Shown piece after piece: positions 25,236-33,693 of a DNA stretch of 64,000 nucleotides (positions are counted from its first letter, which is position 1; every line of letters begins with the position of its first letter). The translations under genes were made by a program, and so were the position numbers. Source of the stretch: Pseudomonas rhizophila. Its GTDB lineage: Bacteria; Pseudomonadota; Gammaproteobacteria; Pseudomonadales; Pseudomonadaceae. The notes beneath the pieces are model-generated. The model had not been told where the DNA came from, made no database searches, and saw only the letters and a list, made by a program, of their open reading frames with translations. The DNA lies in NCBI RefSeq assembly GCF_003033885.1, contig NZ_CP024081.1, positions 2,911,462-2,975,461 of the forward strand, in the 5' to 3' direction.

Positions 25236-26393
25236 TCATTTTTTCTTGCCCGGTAAAATGCCCATGAGTTTGCAGATGATGCCCAGCATGATCTCGTCCG
25301 CACCGGCGCCGATGGACACCAGTCGCACGTCGCGATACGCCCGCGCCACCGGGTTGTCCCACATGAAACCCATGCCGCCCCAGTATTGCAGGCAACTGTC
25401 GGTGACTTCCCGGGCCAGGCGCCCGGCCTTGAGCTTGGCCATGGACGCCAGCCGCGTCACATCCTGGCCGTTGATGTACTGCTCGGTGGCCTGGTAGACC
25501 AGCGCCCGCAGGCATTCGATCTCGCTGGCCAGTTCCGCCAGGCGAAAGTGGATCACCTGGTTGTCGATCAGGGCGGTGCCGAAGGTCTTGCGCTCCTTGC
25601 AGTACTCGATGGTGCTGTCGATGCAGTGCTCCAGCCCCTTGAGCATGTTCGCCGCGCCGAACAGGCGTTCCTCCTGGAACTGCAACATCTGCATCATGAA
25701 CCCGGCGCCCTCCTGGCCAACGCGATTGCGTTGCGGCACCCGTACGTCGTCAAAGAACACCTGGGCGGTTTCCGAACTGCGCATGCCGAGTTTGTCCAGG
25801 TGCCCGCCGAGGCTGATACCCGGGCTGTTCATCGGCACCATGATCAGTGATTTGTTGATGTGGGGCTTGTCGTCCGAAGTGTTGGCCAGCAGGCACATGA
25901 AATCGGCACTCGGTGAATTGGTGATCCACATCTTGCTGCCGTTGATGACGTAGTCATCGCCATCCTTGCGGGCCGTGGTCTTGAGCCCGGCGACATCAGA
26001 GCCGGCGCCGACTTCCGAGACGCCGATGCAACCGACCTGCTCACCGCTGATGGCCGGGCGCAAGAATGCTTCACGCAGCTCATCGGAGCCGAAACGCGCC
26101 AGGGCCGGGGTGCACATGTCGGTCTGCACGCCGATGGACATCGGCACGCCGCCACAATGAATGGTGCCGAACTCCTCGGCGGCGACGATCGAATAGCTGT
26201 AGTCCAGGCCCATGCCGCCGAACTGCTCCGGCTTGGATATACCCAGCAACCCCAGTTCACCGGCCTTGCGGAAAACCTCGTGGATGGGAAACCGTCCAGC
26301 CTTCTCCCATTCGTCGACATAGGGGTTTATCTGCTGGTCGACAAACTGGCGAACGGTGCGCCGCAGAGCTGCGTGTTCCTGGGTGAAGATCAT
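25236..26393 (-). CDS. atuD: acyl-CoA dehydrogenase (citronellyl-CoA dehydrogenase-like)
   Basis: An FAD flavoenzyme of 385 residues that introduces the alpha-beta double bond into an acyl-CoA. It has the N-terminal helices, the FAD-binding central part (CIGVSEVGAGSDVAGLKTTA, then YVINGSKMWITNSP), and the C-terminal signature region DSCLQYWGGMGFMWDNPVARAYRD. In the Atu pathway this step converts citronellyl-CoA to geranyl-CoA, just before carboxylation. Placement between the two carboxylase subunit genes matches the atuC-atuD order. The start is the ATG at 26393. The substrate is inferred from context. Confidence 0.85.
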   Translation of the reverse strand: MIFTQEHAALRRTVRQFVDQQINPYVDEWEKAGRFPIHEVFRKAGELGLLGISKPEQFGGMGLDYSYSIVAAEEFGTIHCGGVPMSIGVQTDMCTPALARFGSDELREAFLRPAISGEQVGCIGVSEVGAGSDVAGLKTTARKDGDDYVINGSKMWITNSPSADFMCLLANTSDDKPHINKSLIMVPMNSPGISLGGHLDKLGMRSSETAQVFFDDVRVPQRNRVGQEGAGFMMQMLQFQEERLFGAANMLKGLEHCIDSTIEYCKERKTFGTALIDNQVIHFRLAELASEIECLRALVYQATEQYINGQDVTRLASMAKLKAGRLAREVTDSCLQYWGGMGFMWDNPVARAYRDVRLVSIGAGADEIMLGIICKLMGILPGKKK

Positions 26394-26437
26394 TTTATTG
26401 TTCTCCTGTGAGCAGCGATCAAAAGTCCTTCACACGT

Positions 26438-28054
26438 TCAGAAACGGGCCACACCGAAACTGTTGGGTTGCAGCGGGCGAAGCTCAGCCGCGTGGCAGAT
26501 GTCCAGCAGGTAGCCTAGCAACGTGCGGGTGTCGCGCGGGTCGATGAGCCCGTCATCCCACAGGTTGGCGCTGCCGTATAGCGCAGTGGACTGGCTGTCG
26601 AGTGTCTGCGCGGTGGTGTGTTCGAGCAGGTCCAGCATCTTCGGGTCGGGGGTGAGGCCATTCTTGATCTGCGTCGCCTGCGTGACGATGCGCAAAACCT
26701 TGCCGGCCTGGGCTCCACCCATCACCGCCGTGTGGCTGTTGGGCCAGGCGAAGATGAAGCGTGGGTCCAGCCCTCGGCCGCACATGGCGTAGTTGCCGGC
26801 GCCGTAGGAGCCGCCCACCACAACCGTCAGCTTCGGCACTCGGGCGTTGGCCACGGCCTGGATCATCTTCGCCCCATGCTTGATCACCCCTTGTTGTTCC
26901 GACTCGGTGCCGACCATGAAGCCGGTGGTGTTGTGCAGGAACAGCAGCGGTATGCGGCTCTGGTCGCACAGCTGGATGAACTGCGCGGCCTTGCTCGCGC
27001 CCTTGGGCGTGATCGGGCCGTTGTTGCCGATCAGGCCACAGGCATGACCACGAATGCGCAGGTGGCCACAAATCGTCTGTTGATCGAACTCGCTTTTGAA
27101 TTCCAGGAAGTCCGAACCATCGGCGATGCGGGCGACGATTTCCCGCACGTCATAGGGCTTTTTCGGGTCGTCGGGGATCAACCCCAGCAACTCATCGGCC
27201 GGGTAGAGTGGCTCTTTCCAGGTGCGTTCAGGCGGTGTCGGCCGTTGCTCGTTCCAGGGCAACAGGCTGACGATCTCCCGGGCCAGGCGTATGCCATCGG
27301 CGTCATTCTCGGCCAGGTATTCAGCGGTGCCGGCCACCTGCGCATGCATTTGCGCACCGCCCAGTTCTTCTTCCGTGGCGACTTCGCCAGTGGCGGCCTT
27401 GAGCAACGGAGGGCCGGCCAGAAACAGCCGTGCTTTGTCGCGCACCACTACTACGTAATCCGAGAGCCCCGGCTGGTAGGCCCCGCCCGCCGTGGCCGAA
27501 CCATGCACCACAGTAATCTGCGGCAAGCCCATGGCGGACATCCGCGCCTGATTGGCGAAGCTGCGTGCTCCTTCGACAAAAATCTGCGCGGCATAATTGA
27601 GGTTGGCGCCGCCGCTTTCGGCCAGGGTGATGACCGGCAGTTTGTTCTCCATGGCGATCTGTTGCAGACGCAGGGTCTTGTTCAAGCCGCTGGGGGAGAT
27701 GGTCCCGCCCTTGATCGCGCTGTTGTTCGCCACCACCAAGACCTGAACGCCGGAGACGTAGCCGATCCCCGCGATCAAACCACCACCGGCCTGGCTGCCG
27801 TCCTTGTCGTCATGGAGTTTGTAGCCGGCCAGGCTCGCCAGTTCCAGGAACGGCGCGCCGGGGTCCAGCAGCAGGTTCAGACGCTCGCGTGGCAGCAGTT
27901 GGCCGCGTTGCTCGAACCTGGCCTGGGCCTGGGCGGCTTTCTCCAGCACCGCCTGTTCGATCTGACGCAGGTGTGCGACGCCAGCCAACATGGCCGCGTG
28001 GTTGCGGGCGAAGTCGGCGCTGTGTGGGTCAAGGTGCGATTCGATGACTGGCAT
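26438..28054 (-). CDS. atuC: acyl-CoA carboxylase beta subunit (geranyl-CoA carboxylase-like)
   Basis: The carboxyltransferase subunit, 538 residues. Two crotonase-like halves show GLIAGIGYVSGVQVLVVAN, AESGGANLNYAAQ, the acyl-binding loop HGSATAGGAYQPGLSDY, and NTTGFMVGTESEQQG with GSYGAGNYAMCGRG in the second half. The GGAYQPG loop differs from the GGAYVPA I associate with methylcrotonyl-CoA carboxylases, which favours a geranyl-CoA-type enzyme, though the difference is not decisive. The start is the ATG at 28054 (MPVIESHLDPHS) with AGGA six bases upstream; the frame open to 28219 overlaps atuA and is not coding. Confidence 0.87.
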   Translation of the reverse strand: MPVIESHLDPHSADFARNHAAMLAGVAHLRQIEQAVLEKAAQAQARFEQRGQLLPRERLNLLLDPGAPFLELASLAGYKLHDDKDGSQAGGGLIAGIGYVSGVQVLVVANNSAIKGGTISPSGLNKTLRLQQIAMENKLPVITLAESGGANLNYAAQIFVEGARSFANQARMSAMGLPQITVVHGSATAGGAYQPGLSDYVVVVRDKARLFLAGPPLLKAATGEVATEEELGGAQMHAQVAGTAEYLAENDADGIRLAREIVSLLPWNEQRPTPPERTWKEPLYPADELLGLIPDDPKKPYDVREIVARIADGSDFLEFKSEFDQQTICGHLRIRGHACGLIGNNGPITPKGASKAAQFIQLCDQSRIPLLFLHNTTGFMVGTESEQQGVIKHGAKMIQAVANARVPKLTVVVGGSYGAGNYAMCGRGLDPRFIFAWPNSHTAVMGGAQAGKVLRIVTQATQIKNGLTPDPKMLDLLEHTTAQTLDSQSTALYGSANLWDDGLIDPRDTRTLLGYLLDICHAAELRPLQPNSFGVARF

Positions 28055-28097
28055 GGGTGTTCCTTGTGCTCGAACCGAACGCCATGGCGATCGTCCT

Positions 28098-29888
28098 TTA
28101 ATTGACCTGATCGGCGATGCTCTGTGGCACCGGTATCTGGATCTCCAGCAACTGCTGAGCGAACGCCTTGCCCTGCGGGTCGATGCGCAGGCTGGCGACA
28201 CCACCGCCGCCAAGGGCATTTTCCAGCACGAAGTTCAGGCTGTGGGTGCCCGGCAGATACCAGCGCTCGACGCGCCCCAGCAGTGGGTCGAGCACGTGGC
28301 TCATCCAGTCAACCAACACTTGGGGCGTCAGCGCCTCGGCGATCCACGGCAAGTATTCGGGGGCGCGGGCGAGCACACCGATGTTGCTGTGGTTGCCCTT
28401 GTCGCCGGAGCGCGCCACCGCCAGTTTGACCAACGGCACGCTGGCATCAGCCCGGCCCTGGGGTTTGGGCAGGTCGGGAGCGACCGGCAAGTCGCGGGTT
28501 TGCAGCGCTTCAACGGCGGGCAGCAGGCAAGGATGACTCTGCCCGTCGAGTTCAATGTCGAGCCGGCAAGCGGATTTGTCGATCAGGAACGAGAACAGGC
28601 GAATCAACGGATACACCGTCGGGCGACCGCCCATCAGGCCGGTCAGCCCCGGCACCATGCCGGTGGCGGCCTGGGCGATTTCCCTGGAAAACAGCACCAG
28701 CGGCTGTTTGTCGGGGTGGCGCACCGCCAGTTTGATCACCACTTCACGGCTGTCCTGGCGCCTGCCGTGCTGGCCGTAAGTGGCTTCGCTGCCCAGAAGC
28801 TCGATGTTCACCTCGCTGTAGGGCGCCCAGCCGCGCGAACTGAACAGCTGCGAAGTCCTGGCGATGATCGCCTGGCTGACCCGTTCGGCCTTGGCCACCG
28901 CATCGATGCCGGCGATCAGGCACAGGGCGGTGCAGCGAAAACCGTCGGCCCAGGTGGCGCAGACCTTGTATTGATCGGTGGGCGGCAAGCCCTTGGCGCC
29001 TTGGACGCGCACCGCGTGTTTGCCTTGCTGGATCAACCTGACCTGACTGAAGTCGCAGATCACGTCCGGCAAGAGATAGCCTTGGGGATCGCCGATTTCA
29101 TAGAGCAGTTGTTCCCCGACAGTCAGCGGCGTGACCAGCCCGCCGGTGCCTTCGGCCTTGGTGACGATGAATTGGCCGTCGGCGCTGACTTCAACGATGG
29201 GAAAACCGATGTGCTCGTAATCCGGTACCTCCCGCCAGTCGGTGAAATTACCGCCCGTGCATTGGGCCCCGCACTCAATGAGGTGCCCGGCCAATGCGGC
29301 CTGGGCCAGTTTGTCGTAGTCGTGCCAGGCCCAGCCAAACTCATGCACCAGGGCCGCGCTGACCACGGCGCTGTCCACCACTCGGCCAGTGATCACGATG
29401 TCGGCTCCCAGACGCAAGGCCTCGACAATGCCGGGGGCACCCAGGTAAGCGTTGGTGGACACGCACACCGCCGGCAGGGGCGCGCCGCTGAACATCTCGA
29501 CAATGCCCTGGCTGGCGAGCTGTTCGAATCGTGGTTGCAGGTCGTCTCCCAGCAGCACCGCGATCTTCAAGGGCACGCCGGCCTTGTCGCAGGCCGCTTG
29601 CAGAGCGGCGGCGCAGGCCTGGGGGTTGACCCCGCCGGCATTGCTGATGACGCGGATCTTGCGTTCATGCAAACGAGCAAGCAGCGGTGAGAGCACTTCG
29701 ATGAAGTCCGTGGCATAGCCGCCCCGAGGGTCTTTCATGCGCGCCCCGGCCATGATCGACATCGTGACCTCGGCCAGGTAATCGAACACCAGGTAGTCCA
29801 GTTCGGCGCCTTCGACCAGTTGCGCCGCAGCGGTACAGGTGTCGCCCCAGAAGGCGCTGGCACAACCGATACGTATCGTTTTTGGCAT
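28098..29888 (-). CDS. atuA: AtuA-family (DUF1446) protein
   Basis: A cytoplasmic protein of 596 residues, the first gene of the operon. The first 440 residues match the DUF1446 family ([51 protein letters not shown]). About 100 residues at the end form the separate small domain often found in this family ([18 protein letters not shown]). AtuA is needed for acyclic terpene use in P. aeruginosa, but its reaction is not established as far as I know. GGAG is in place before the ATG. Operator-like repeats lie just upstream. Confidence 0.88.
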   Translation of the reverse strand: MPKTIRIGCASAFWGDTCTAAAQLVEGAELDYLVFDYLAEVTMSIMAGARMKDPRGGYATDFIEVLSPLLARLHERKIRVISNAGGVNPQACAAALQAACDKAGVPLKIAVLLGDDLQPRFEQLASQGIVEMFSGAPLPAVCVSTNAYLGAPGIVEALRLGADIVITGRVVDSAVVSAALVHEFGWAWHDYDKLAQAALAGHLIECGAQCTGGNFTDWREVPDYEHIGFPIVEVSADGQFIVTKAEGTGGLVTPLTVGEQLLYEIGDPQGYLLPDVICDFSQVRLIQQGKHAVRVQGAKGLPPTDQYKVCATWADGFRCTALCLIAGIDAVAKAERVSQAIIARTSQLFSSRGWAPYSEVNIELLGSEATYGQHGRRQDSREVVIKLAVRHPDKQPLVLFSREIAQAATGMVPGLTGLMGGRPTVYPLIRLFSFLIDKSACRLDIELDGQSHPCLLPAVEALQTRDLPVAPDLPKPQGRADASVPLVKLAVARSGDKGNHSNIGVLARAPEYLPWIAEALTPQVLVDWMSHVLDPLLGRVERWYLPGTHSLNFVLENALGGGGVASLRIDPQGKAFAQQLLEIQIPVPQSIADQVN

Positions 29889-29921
29889 GGTGCTCCCTCC
29901 GGCCGACGTCGCCCGAGACTA

Positions 29922-29937
29922 CCAAGCAAGCGCTTGG
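29922..29937. promoter_or_regulatory. AtuR-like operator, copy 1
   Basis: CCAAGCAAGCGCTTGG lies 34 bases before the atuA start. It contains the dyad CAAGCGCTTG (29927-29936). Copy 2 is its exact reverse complement. In P. aeruginosa AtuR binds two inverted repeats in the atuA-atuR gap, and the arrangement here is equivalent. Confidence 0.8.
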
Positions 29938-29964
29938 TTTGTAAACGACCGCCGGTTCTTCGAT

Positions 29965-29980
29965 CCAAGCGCTTGCTTGG
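29965..29980. promoter_or_regulatory. AtuR-like operator, copy 2
   Basis: CCAAGCGCTTGCTTGG is the exact reverse complement of copy 1, shifted by 43 bases (about four helical turns). It is nearer the tetR gene (start 30070), so one copy may serve each divergent promoter. Confidence 0.8.
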
Positions 29981-30069
29981 GTGCCCCGGCCAGCTTAAAT
30001 TGCCCGCGCCACCTCGTCGGTTCCGCAAGCGTGGCCCGACGTTGATCGATCGACTGTAGGAGAGAATGG

Positions 30070-30693
30070 GTGGATGAGCAAAAAGCCCTGAACGTGATGC
30101 GTGAGCTGGTCGATAACGGGCAACTGACCGATCCTGACAGCGCTCGCGGCAAACTGCTCCAGACCGCCGCCCATCTGTTTCGCAACAAAGGGTTCGAGCG
30201 CACCACGGTGCGCGACCTGGCGAGCGCGGTGGGCATCCAGTCGGGCAGCATCTTTCATCACTTCAAAAGCAAGGACGAGATCCTGCGGGCGGTGATGGAA
30301 GAGACCATTCGCTACAACACGGCGTTGATGCGCGCGGCCCTGGCCGAGGCCGATAGCGTGCGCGAGCGGGTCCTGGCGCTGATTCGCTGCGAGTTGCAAT
30401 CGATCATGGGCGGCAGCGGCGAGGCGATGGCGGTCCTGGTCTACGAATGGCGTTCGTTGTCTGAGCAAGGTCAAAGACAGGTGCTGGCTTTGCGTGATAT
30501 TTATGAGGCCCTGTGGCTTGAGGTTCTTGGGCAGGCCAAGGACGCGGGGTATATTCGGGGCGACGTGTTCATCACCCGTCGTTTCCTGACCGGCGCCCTG
30601 TCCTGGACCACCACCTGGTTTCGCGCCGAGGGCAGCCTGAGTCTTGATGAGTTGGCCGAGCAAGCCTTGATTCTGGTGCTTGAAGAAAAATAA
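30070..30693 (+). CDS. atuR: TetR-family repressor of the atu-like operon
   Basis: A 207-residue regulator. The N-terminal helix-turn-helix spans about 29-72 (LLQTAAHLFRNKGFERTTVRDLASAVGIQSGSIFHHFKS in overall form), and the rest is the ligand-binding and dimer domain. It starts at GTG with AGGAGA upstream. Divergent placement next to atuA and the duplicated dyad between them make it the likely repressor, released by a terpenoid acyl-CoA or related ligand. That ligand is inferred from the P. aeruginosa AtuR system. Confidence 0.85.
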   Translation: MDEQKALNVMRELVDNGQLTDPDSARGKLLQTAAHLFRNKGFERTTVRDLASAVGIQSGSIFHHFKSKDEILRAVMEETIRYNTALMRAALAEADSVRERVLALIRCELQSIMGGSGEAMAVLVYEWRSLSEQGQRQVLALRDIYEALWLEVLGQAKDAGYIRGDVFITRRFLTGALSWTTTWFRAEGSLSLDELAEQALILVLEEK

Positions 30694-30801
30694 AAAGAGG
30701 CAGCAATGCCGCTGAGTGGTCGCCTTGCGTGCCCTGCGTAATGTGCATTGAGATGCTTGGTTGGATTCACTGATGATTAATTTTCTGGGGAGTGAGCTGT
30801 C

Positions 30802-31599
30802 TTGACGTTTTCAACGATGGGGATAGCCTCGCGCGTCTTGCTGGCTGCGTTTATTGCAGTGTTCGCGTTGCCGGCCACGGCTGCGCAACTGGTCCGGATT
30901 GGCGCAGCGCATTTTCCGCCCTACACGATACGCCCCGAAACTGGCGCGGATACCGGTTTGCTGCCGCAGTTGGTAGAAGCCTTGAACAAGGCCCAAAGCG
31001 ACTATCAATTCGTGCTGGTTCCGACGTCGATTCCGCGCCGCTTCAATGATTTCAAGCAGGGCCGGGTCGACATGGCCATTTTCGAGAACCCGGACTGGGG
31101 CTGGAAGGATGTGCCTCATACTGCGGTAGACATGGGCCTGGAAGATGCGGAAATCTTCGTTGCCCAGCGTCAACCGGATCGTCAGCAAGACTATTTCTCT
31201 GATCTGAGGGGCAAGCGCCTGGCGCTCTTCAGCGGCTACCACTACGCCTTTGCCGAATTCAACGCCGACCCCAAGTTCCTGACCGGCCAATACAACGCCA
31301 CGCTGACGTATTCCCATGACAGCAACCTGCTGATGGTCTTGCGCGGGCGTGCGGACATTGCGCTGGTCACCCGTTCGTACCTCATCGACTACGTGCTGCG
31401 CAATCCTGACGTCGACCCTCAATTGCTGATATCCGAACGTATCGATCAGATTTACCACCATTACGCGCTGATCCGCCCCCAGGCGCCGATCTCTGGCGAA
31501 GCGTTCGAGCGACTGCTGCAAAAGCTGCGGGACGACGGGCAGATGCTGGCGATTTTCAAGCCCTACCAGATACAGCTGGTGCCAGCGCACGATCATTGA
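30802..31599 (+). CDS. periplasmic solute-binding (SBP_bac_3) protein
   Basis: A 265-residue secreted protein with signal peptide (residues 1-28, ending ATAA) and a small Venus-flytrap domain (VRIGAAHFPPYTIRP, RFNDFKQGRVDMAIFENPDW, GKRLALFSGYHYAF, LVTRSYLIDYVL). No transporter genes adjoin it, so it may feed a distant ABC system or act as a lone sensor. TTG at 30802 has GGGGAG nine bases upstream; the ATG at 30817 lacks such a site. It lies immediately before the iron-regulated acetylase gene, but the PvdS promoter is downstream of it, so co-regulation is not indicated. Confidence 0.85.
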   Translation: MTFSTMGIASRVLLAAFIAVFALPATAAQLVRIGAAHFPPYTIRPETGADTGLLPQLVEALNKAQSDYQFVLVPTSIPRRFNDFKQGRVDMAIFENPDWGWKDVPHTAVDMGLEDAEIFVAQRQPDRQQDYFSDLRGKRLALFSGYHYAFAEFNADPKFLTGQYNATLTYSHDSNLLMVLRGRADIALVTRSYLIDYVLRNPDVDPQLLISERIDQIYHHYALIRPQAPISGEAFERLLQKLRDDGQMLAIFKPYQIQLVPAHDH

Positions 31600-31608
31600 A
31601 CGGGGCAC

Positions 31609-31632
31609 TAAATTTCCCTGCCTGGCTCACGT
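31609..31632 (+). promoter_or_regulatory. PvdS-dependent promoter (iron-starvation box) of the acetylase gene
   Basis: TAAAT (31609-31613), exactly 16 bases, then CGT (31630-31632). This equals the established PvdS consensus TAAAT-N16/17-CGT. It lies 38 bases before the ATG at 31670. Confidence 0.88.
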
Positions 31633-31669
31633 CACACGTTGACTACCGACGACTACGTGAGCCCCGCCC

Positions 31670-32683
31670 ATGTCCAATCTCAAGCACCCGACGACGTTGC
31701 CTTTACCCGGCGGTCGCCGTCTCGGCGCCGATGAAACCGAACGCCACCTGAGCCTGATGCTTGAGGGCGCGCCGCTGATCCGGCTGCGCCTGGAGCGTGG
31801 TACCGAGCTGCATGTGCATTTGCAGGAAATCAACGATCGGCCCGTAGGCCCGGCGCTTTGGGCGGCCTGCTATTGGCTGTTCGCCCGCGATCCTGAATGC
31901 CGGCGCCTGACTTGGCATCTGCCCGAGCGCCCCGGTGAAGCCTTGCTCAGCGGACTGCTGACGCCCGGCGAGTGTGCCGACGAATACATCTGCGAGCGCA
32001 CGATGTTCTGGCAACTGCCGCAACCCTGGCTGGGGGAGTCGTTCAACGGCAGCTATCCGCAACAGATGATCATCACCGATGGCAAGCGTCATCCGCGCCG
32101 GCCCATGAAGCCGCGAGGTGAGGTGTATCGGCGCTTCGATGCGCGCCTGGGAGCCTGGGTGTCCTTGCGCACCCTGGAAATCGAACAGGACCTGACGCGC
32201 TTCAACCGCTGGCAGAACAGTCCTCGGGTGGCGAGTTTCTGGCAGGAGGAGGGCAGCCTGGAACAACATCGCGAGTATCTGAGCACACTGCAGCGCGATC
32301 CCCGGGTGCTGACCTTGATCGGTTGTTTCGACGACCAGCCTTTCGCCTACTTCGAAGCCTATTGGGCCAAGGAGGATCGGATCGCGCCGTTCTATGACGT
32401 GCACAATTATGATCGCGGCATTCACATGTTGGTGGGCGAGGAGCAACACCGCGGCCCGCACAAGGTGGCGAGCTGGCTGTCGGCGCTGGTGCATTACCTG
32501 TTTCTCGACGACCCGCGCACCGAGCGGGTGGTGGCCGAACCTCGAGCCGACAACGCCCGGATGATCGGTCATCTGCACAACCAGTGTTTCCACTGTGAAA
32601 AGGAATTCGATTTCCCCCACAAGCGCGCGGCGCTGATGATTCTGGGGCGTGAGCGGTTTTTTGATCGGTGTGGGTTGATGTGA
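31670..32683 (+). CDS. siderophore acetyltransferase, PvdYII-like
   Basis: A 337-residue protein whose C-terminal half is a GNAT fold of the IucB/AlcB siderophore type (DVHNYDRGIHMLVGEEQHRG, then VVAEPRADNARMIG and DFPHKRAALMIL). Such enzymes acetylate N-hydroxyornithine or N-hydroxylysine to make a hydroxamate ligand. In pyoverdine producers the PvdYII-type acetylase plays the role that the PvdF formylase has elsewhere. The perfect PvdS promoter in front and pvdS next door place it in pyoverdine synthesis. It implies an acetyl-hydroxyornithine in the peptide, though the peptide synthetases that would use it lie outside the window. Confidence 0.85.
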   Translation: MSNLKHPTTLPLPGGRRLGADETERHLSLMLEGAPLIRLRLERGTELHVHLQEINDRPVGPALWAACYWLFARDPECRRLTWHLPERPGEALLSGLLTPGECADEYICERTMFWQLPQPWLGESFNGSYPQQMIITDGKRHPRRPMKPRGEVYRRFDARLGAWVSLRTLEIEQDLTRFNRWQNSPRVASFWQEEGSLEQHREYLSTLQRDPRVLTLIGCFDDQPFAYFEAYWAKEDRIAPFYDVHNYDRGIHMLVGEEQHRGPHKVASWLSALVHYLFLDDPRTERVVAEPRADNARMIGHLHNQCFHCEKEFDFPHKRAALMILGRERFFDRCGLM

Positions 32684-32705
32684 GGTTGTAAGCCCCTAGA
32701 GCCCC

Positions 32706-32795
32706 ATCGCGAGCAGGCTCGCTCCCACAGGGATTGCGCACAGCACAGACTTTGTGAGTGCGCAGATCCATTGTGGGAGCGAGCCTGCTCGCGAT
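32706..32795. repeat. REP doublet, pvdYII-pvdS interval
   Basis: Two inverted copies of the REP unit: ATCGCGAGCAGG-first at 32706-32729 and GTGGGAGCGAGC-first at 32772-32795, with 42 bases between. They fill the convergent gap between the acetylase and pvdS stop codons, where the resulting long hairpin may also limit read-through. Confidence 0.9.
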
Positions 32796-32819
32796 AAGGC
32801 CCGGAAAATCAGTGCAAAA

Positions 32820-33368
32820 TCACCGCCGGGCAAAGGTATCCCCACGCACTCCCGACACCTTGCGGCAATGCACCAGGGCGTCGCGGATCATGAAGTTCAC
32901 CAGGGTCGGCGAGACCCCCAGCTCCTTGGCGATATCCTTCTGTGGCACACCGTGCAGGCGGTACATCTCGAAGGCATAGCGGGTGCGGCTGGGCAGTTCG
33001 GTGAGCGCGTCGGCGATGTGCTCCAGCGTCGAGAAATTGATGTGTGACGTTTCTGGCGAAGCCCCCTGGATCACCACATTCAACCCTTCCTCTTCCGGCC
33101 CCGAGTATTTCTGTTCCAGCGCCTGCTTGCGGTAATGGTCGATCGCCAGGTTGCGCACGATCTGAAACAGGTAACTGAGCTGAGCCTTGAAGGACGAGGT
33201 GATCTGGGGCGCCGATTGCAGCCGGAAAAACGCATCCTGCACCACGTCTTCTGCCCGGGACCGGCAACCGGTGATTCGGGCTGCGATCTTGACCAGGATC
33301 ATCCGGTTATCCACGAATGCCTGAAGTAACGGTGAGTCGCACCTGCTTGTGGATACTTGTTCCGTCAT
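32820..33368 (-). CDS. pvdS: iron-starvation ECF sigma factor PvdS
   Basis: An extracytoplasmic-function sigma factor of 182 residues that turns on pyoverdine genes. Region 2 covers about 20-90 (ILVKIAARITGCRSRAEDVVQDAFF, ending in QIVRNLAIDHYRKQ) and region 4 about 115-175 (YRLHGVPQKDIAKELGVSPTLV). ATG 33368 (MTEQVSTSRC) is the known kind of start; upstream codons to 33467 cover the promoter and Fur box. Fur represses it when iron is present, and an FpvR-type anti-sigma factor, not seen here, would restrain it. Three promoters in this window match its consensus. Confidence 0.96.
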   Translation of the reverse strand: MTEQVSTSRCDSPLLQAFVDNRMILVKIAARITGCRSRAEDVVQDAFFRLQSAPQITSSFKAQLSYLFQIVRNLAIDHYRKQALEQKYSGPEEEGLNVVIQGASPETSHINFSTLEHIADALTELPSRTRYAFEMYRLHGVPQKDIAKELGVSPTLVNFMIRDALVHCRKVSGVRGDTFARR

Positions 33369-33452
33369 GGAATTCACCTTGTTGCAAAAAGTTAGCAGGA
33401 CGAGGGATCTGTCCGACTCGTCCTGCATATCGAGCGACAAATTAGGCTGAAT

Positions 33453-33471
33453 GATAATGATTGTCAATTGA
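33453..33471. promoter_or_regulatory. Fur box of pvdS
   Basis: GATAATGATTGTCAATTGA matches the 19-base Fur consensus at 13 positions by my count, including the whole first GATAATGAT. It lies 85-103 bases before the pvdS ATG, where P. aeruginosa pvdS is also Fur-repressed. Confidence 0.75.
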
Positions 33472-33570
33472 GAAGAAGAATTATTGATGCTGAGAAGTCC
33501 AGCGTGAGAACTGCGACCCGTTGCCGCGGTGTTCTGCTTTCCGGCGGGTCTGGATCAAGAGGCTGCTGAC

Positions 33571-33594
33571 TAATTATTTGCCGACGGTATCCGT
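33571..33594 (+). promoter_or_regulatory. PvdS-dependent promoter of pvdL
   Basis: TAATT (33571-33575), 16 bases, CGT (33592-33594): one mismatch from the TAAAT-N16-CGT iron-starvation box. It is about 100 bases before the pvdL ATG and on the correct strand. Confidence 0.75.
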
Positions 33595-33693
33595 TCTCAG
33601 GGATGAAGGTTTCGGGCGGCAGTCCCGATGCCGAACCGCATTCCGCAGGCCACCAGATACCACTCGCAAGCCGAATTTCAGGCAGGAAACCTC

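Larger units (their letters stand above)
33369..33693. other. divergent pvdS-pvdL control region
   Basis: A 325-base gap between pvdS and pvdL. It holds the Fur-like box of pvdS and the PvdS-type promoter of pvdL. No pvdG thioesterase gene lies here, in contrast with the P. aeruginosa order pvdS-pvdG-pvdL. The frame open before pvdL (33628-33693) is taken as leader. Confidence 0.7.

Noticed and set aside
26618..29690. Long plus-strand frames opposite atuC and atuA
   Set aside because: Antisense to well-conserved carboxylase and AtuA genes, with no motif of their own.
30802..31599. Binding protein as a pyoverdine uptake component
   Set aside because: The PvdS box lies after this gene, and the protein is an amino-acid-type SBP_bac_3 fold without transport partners.
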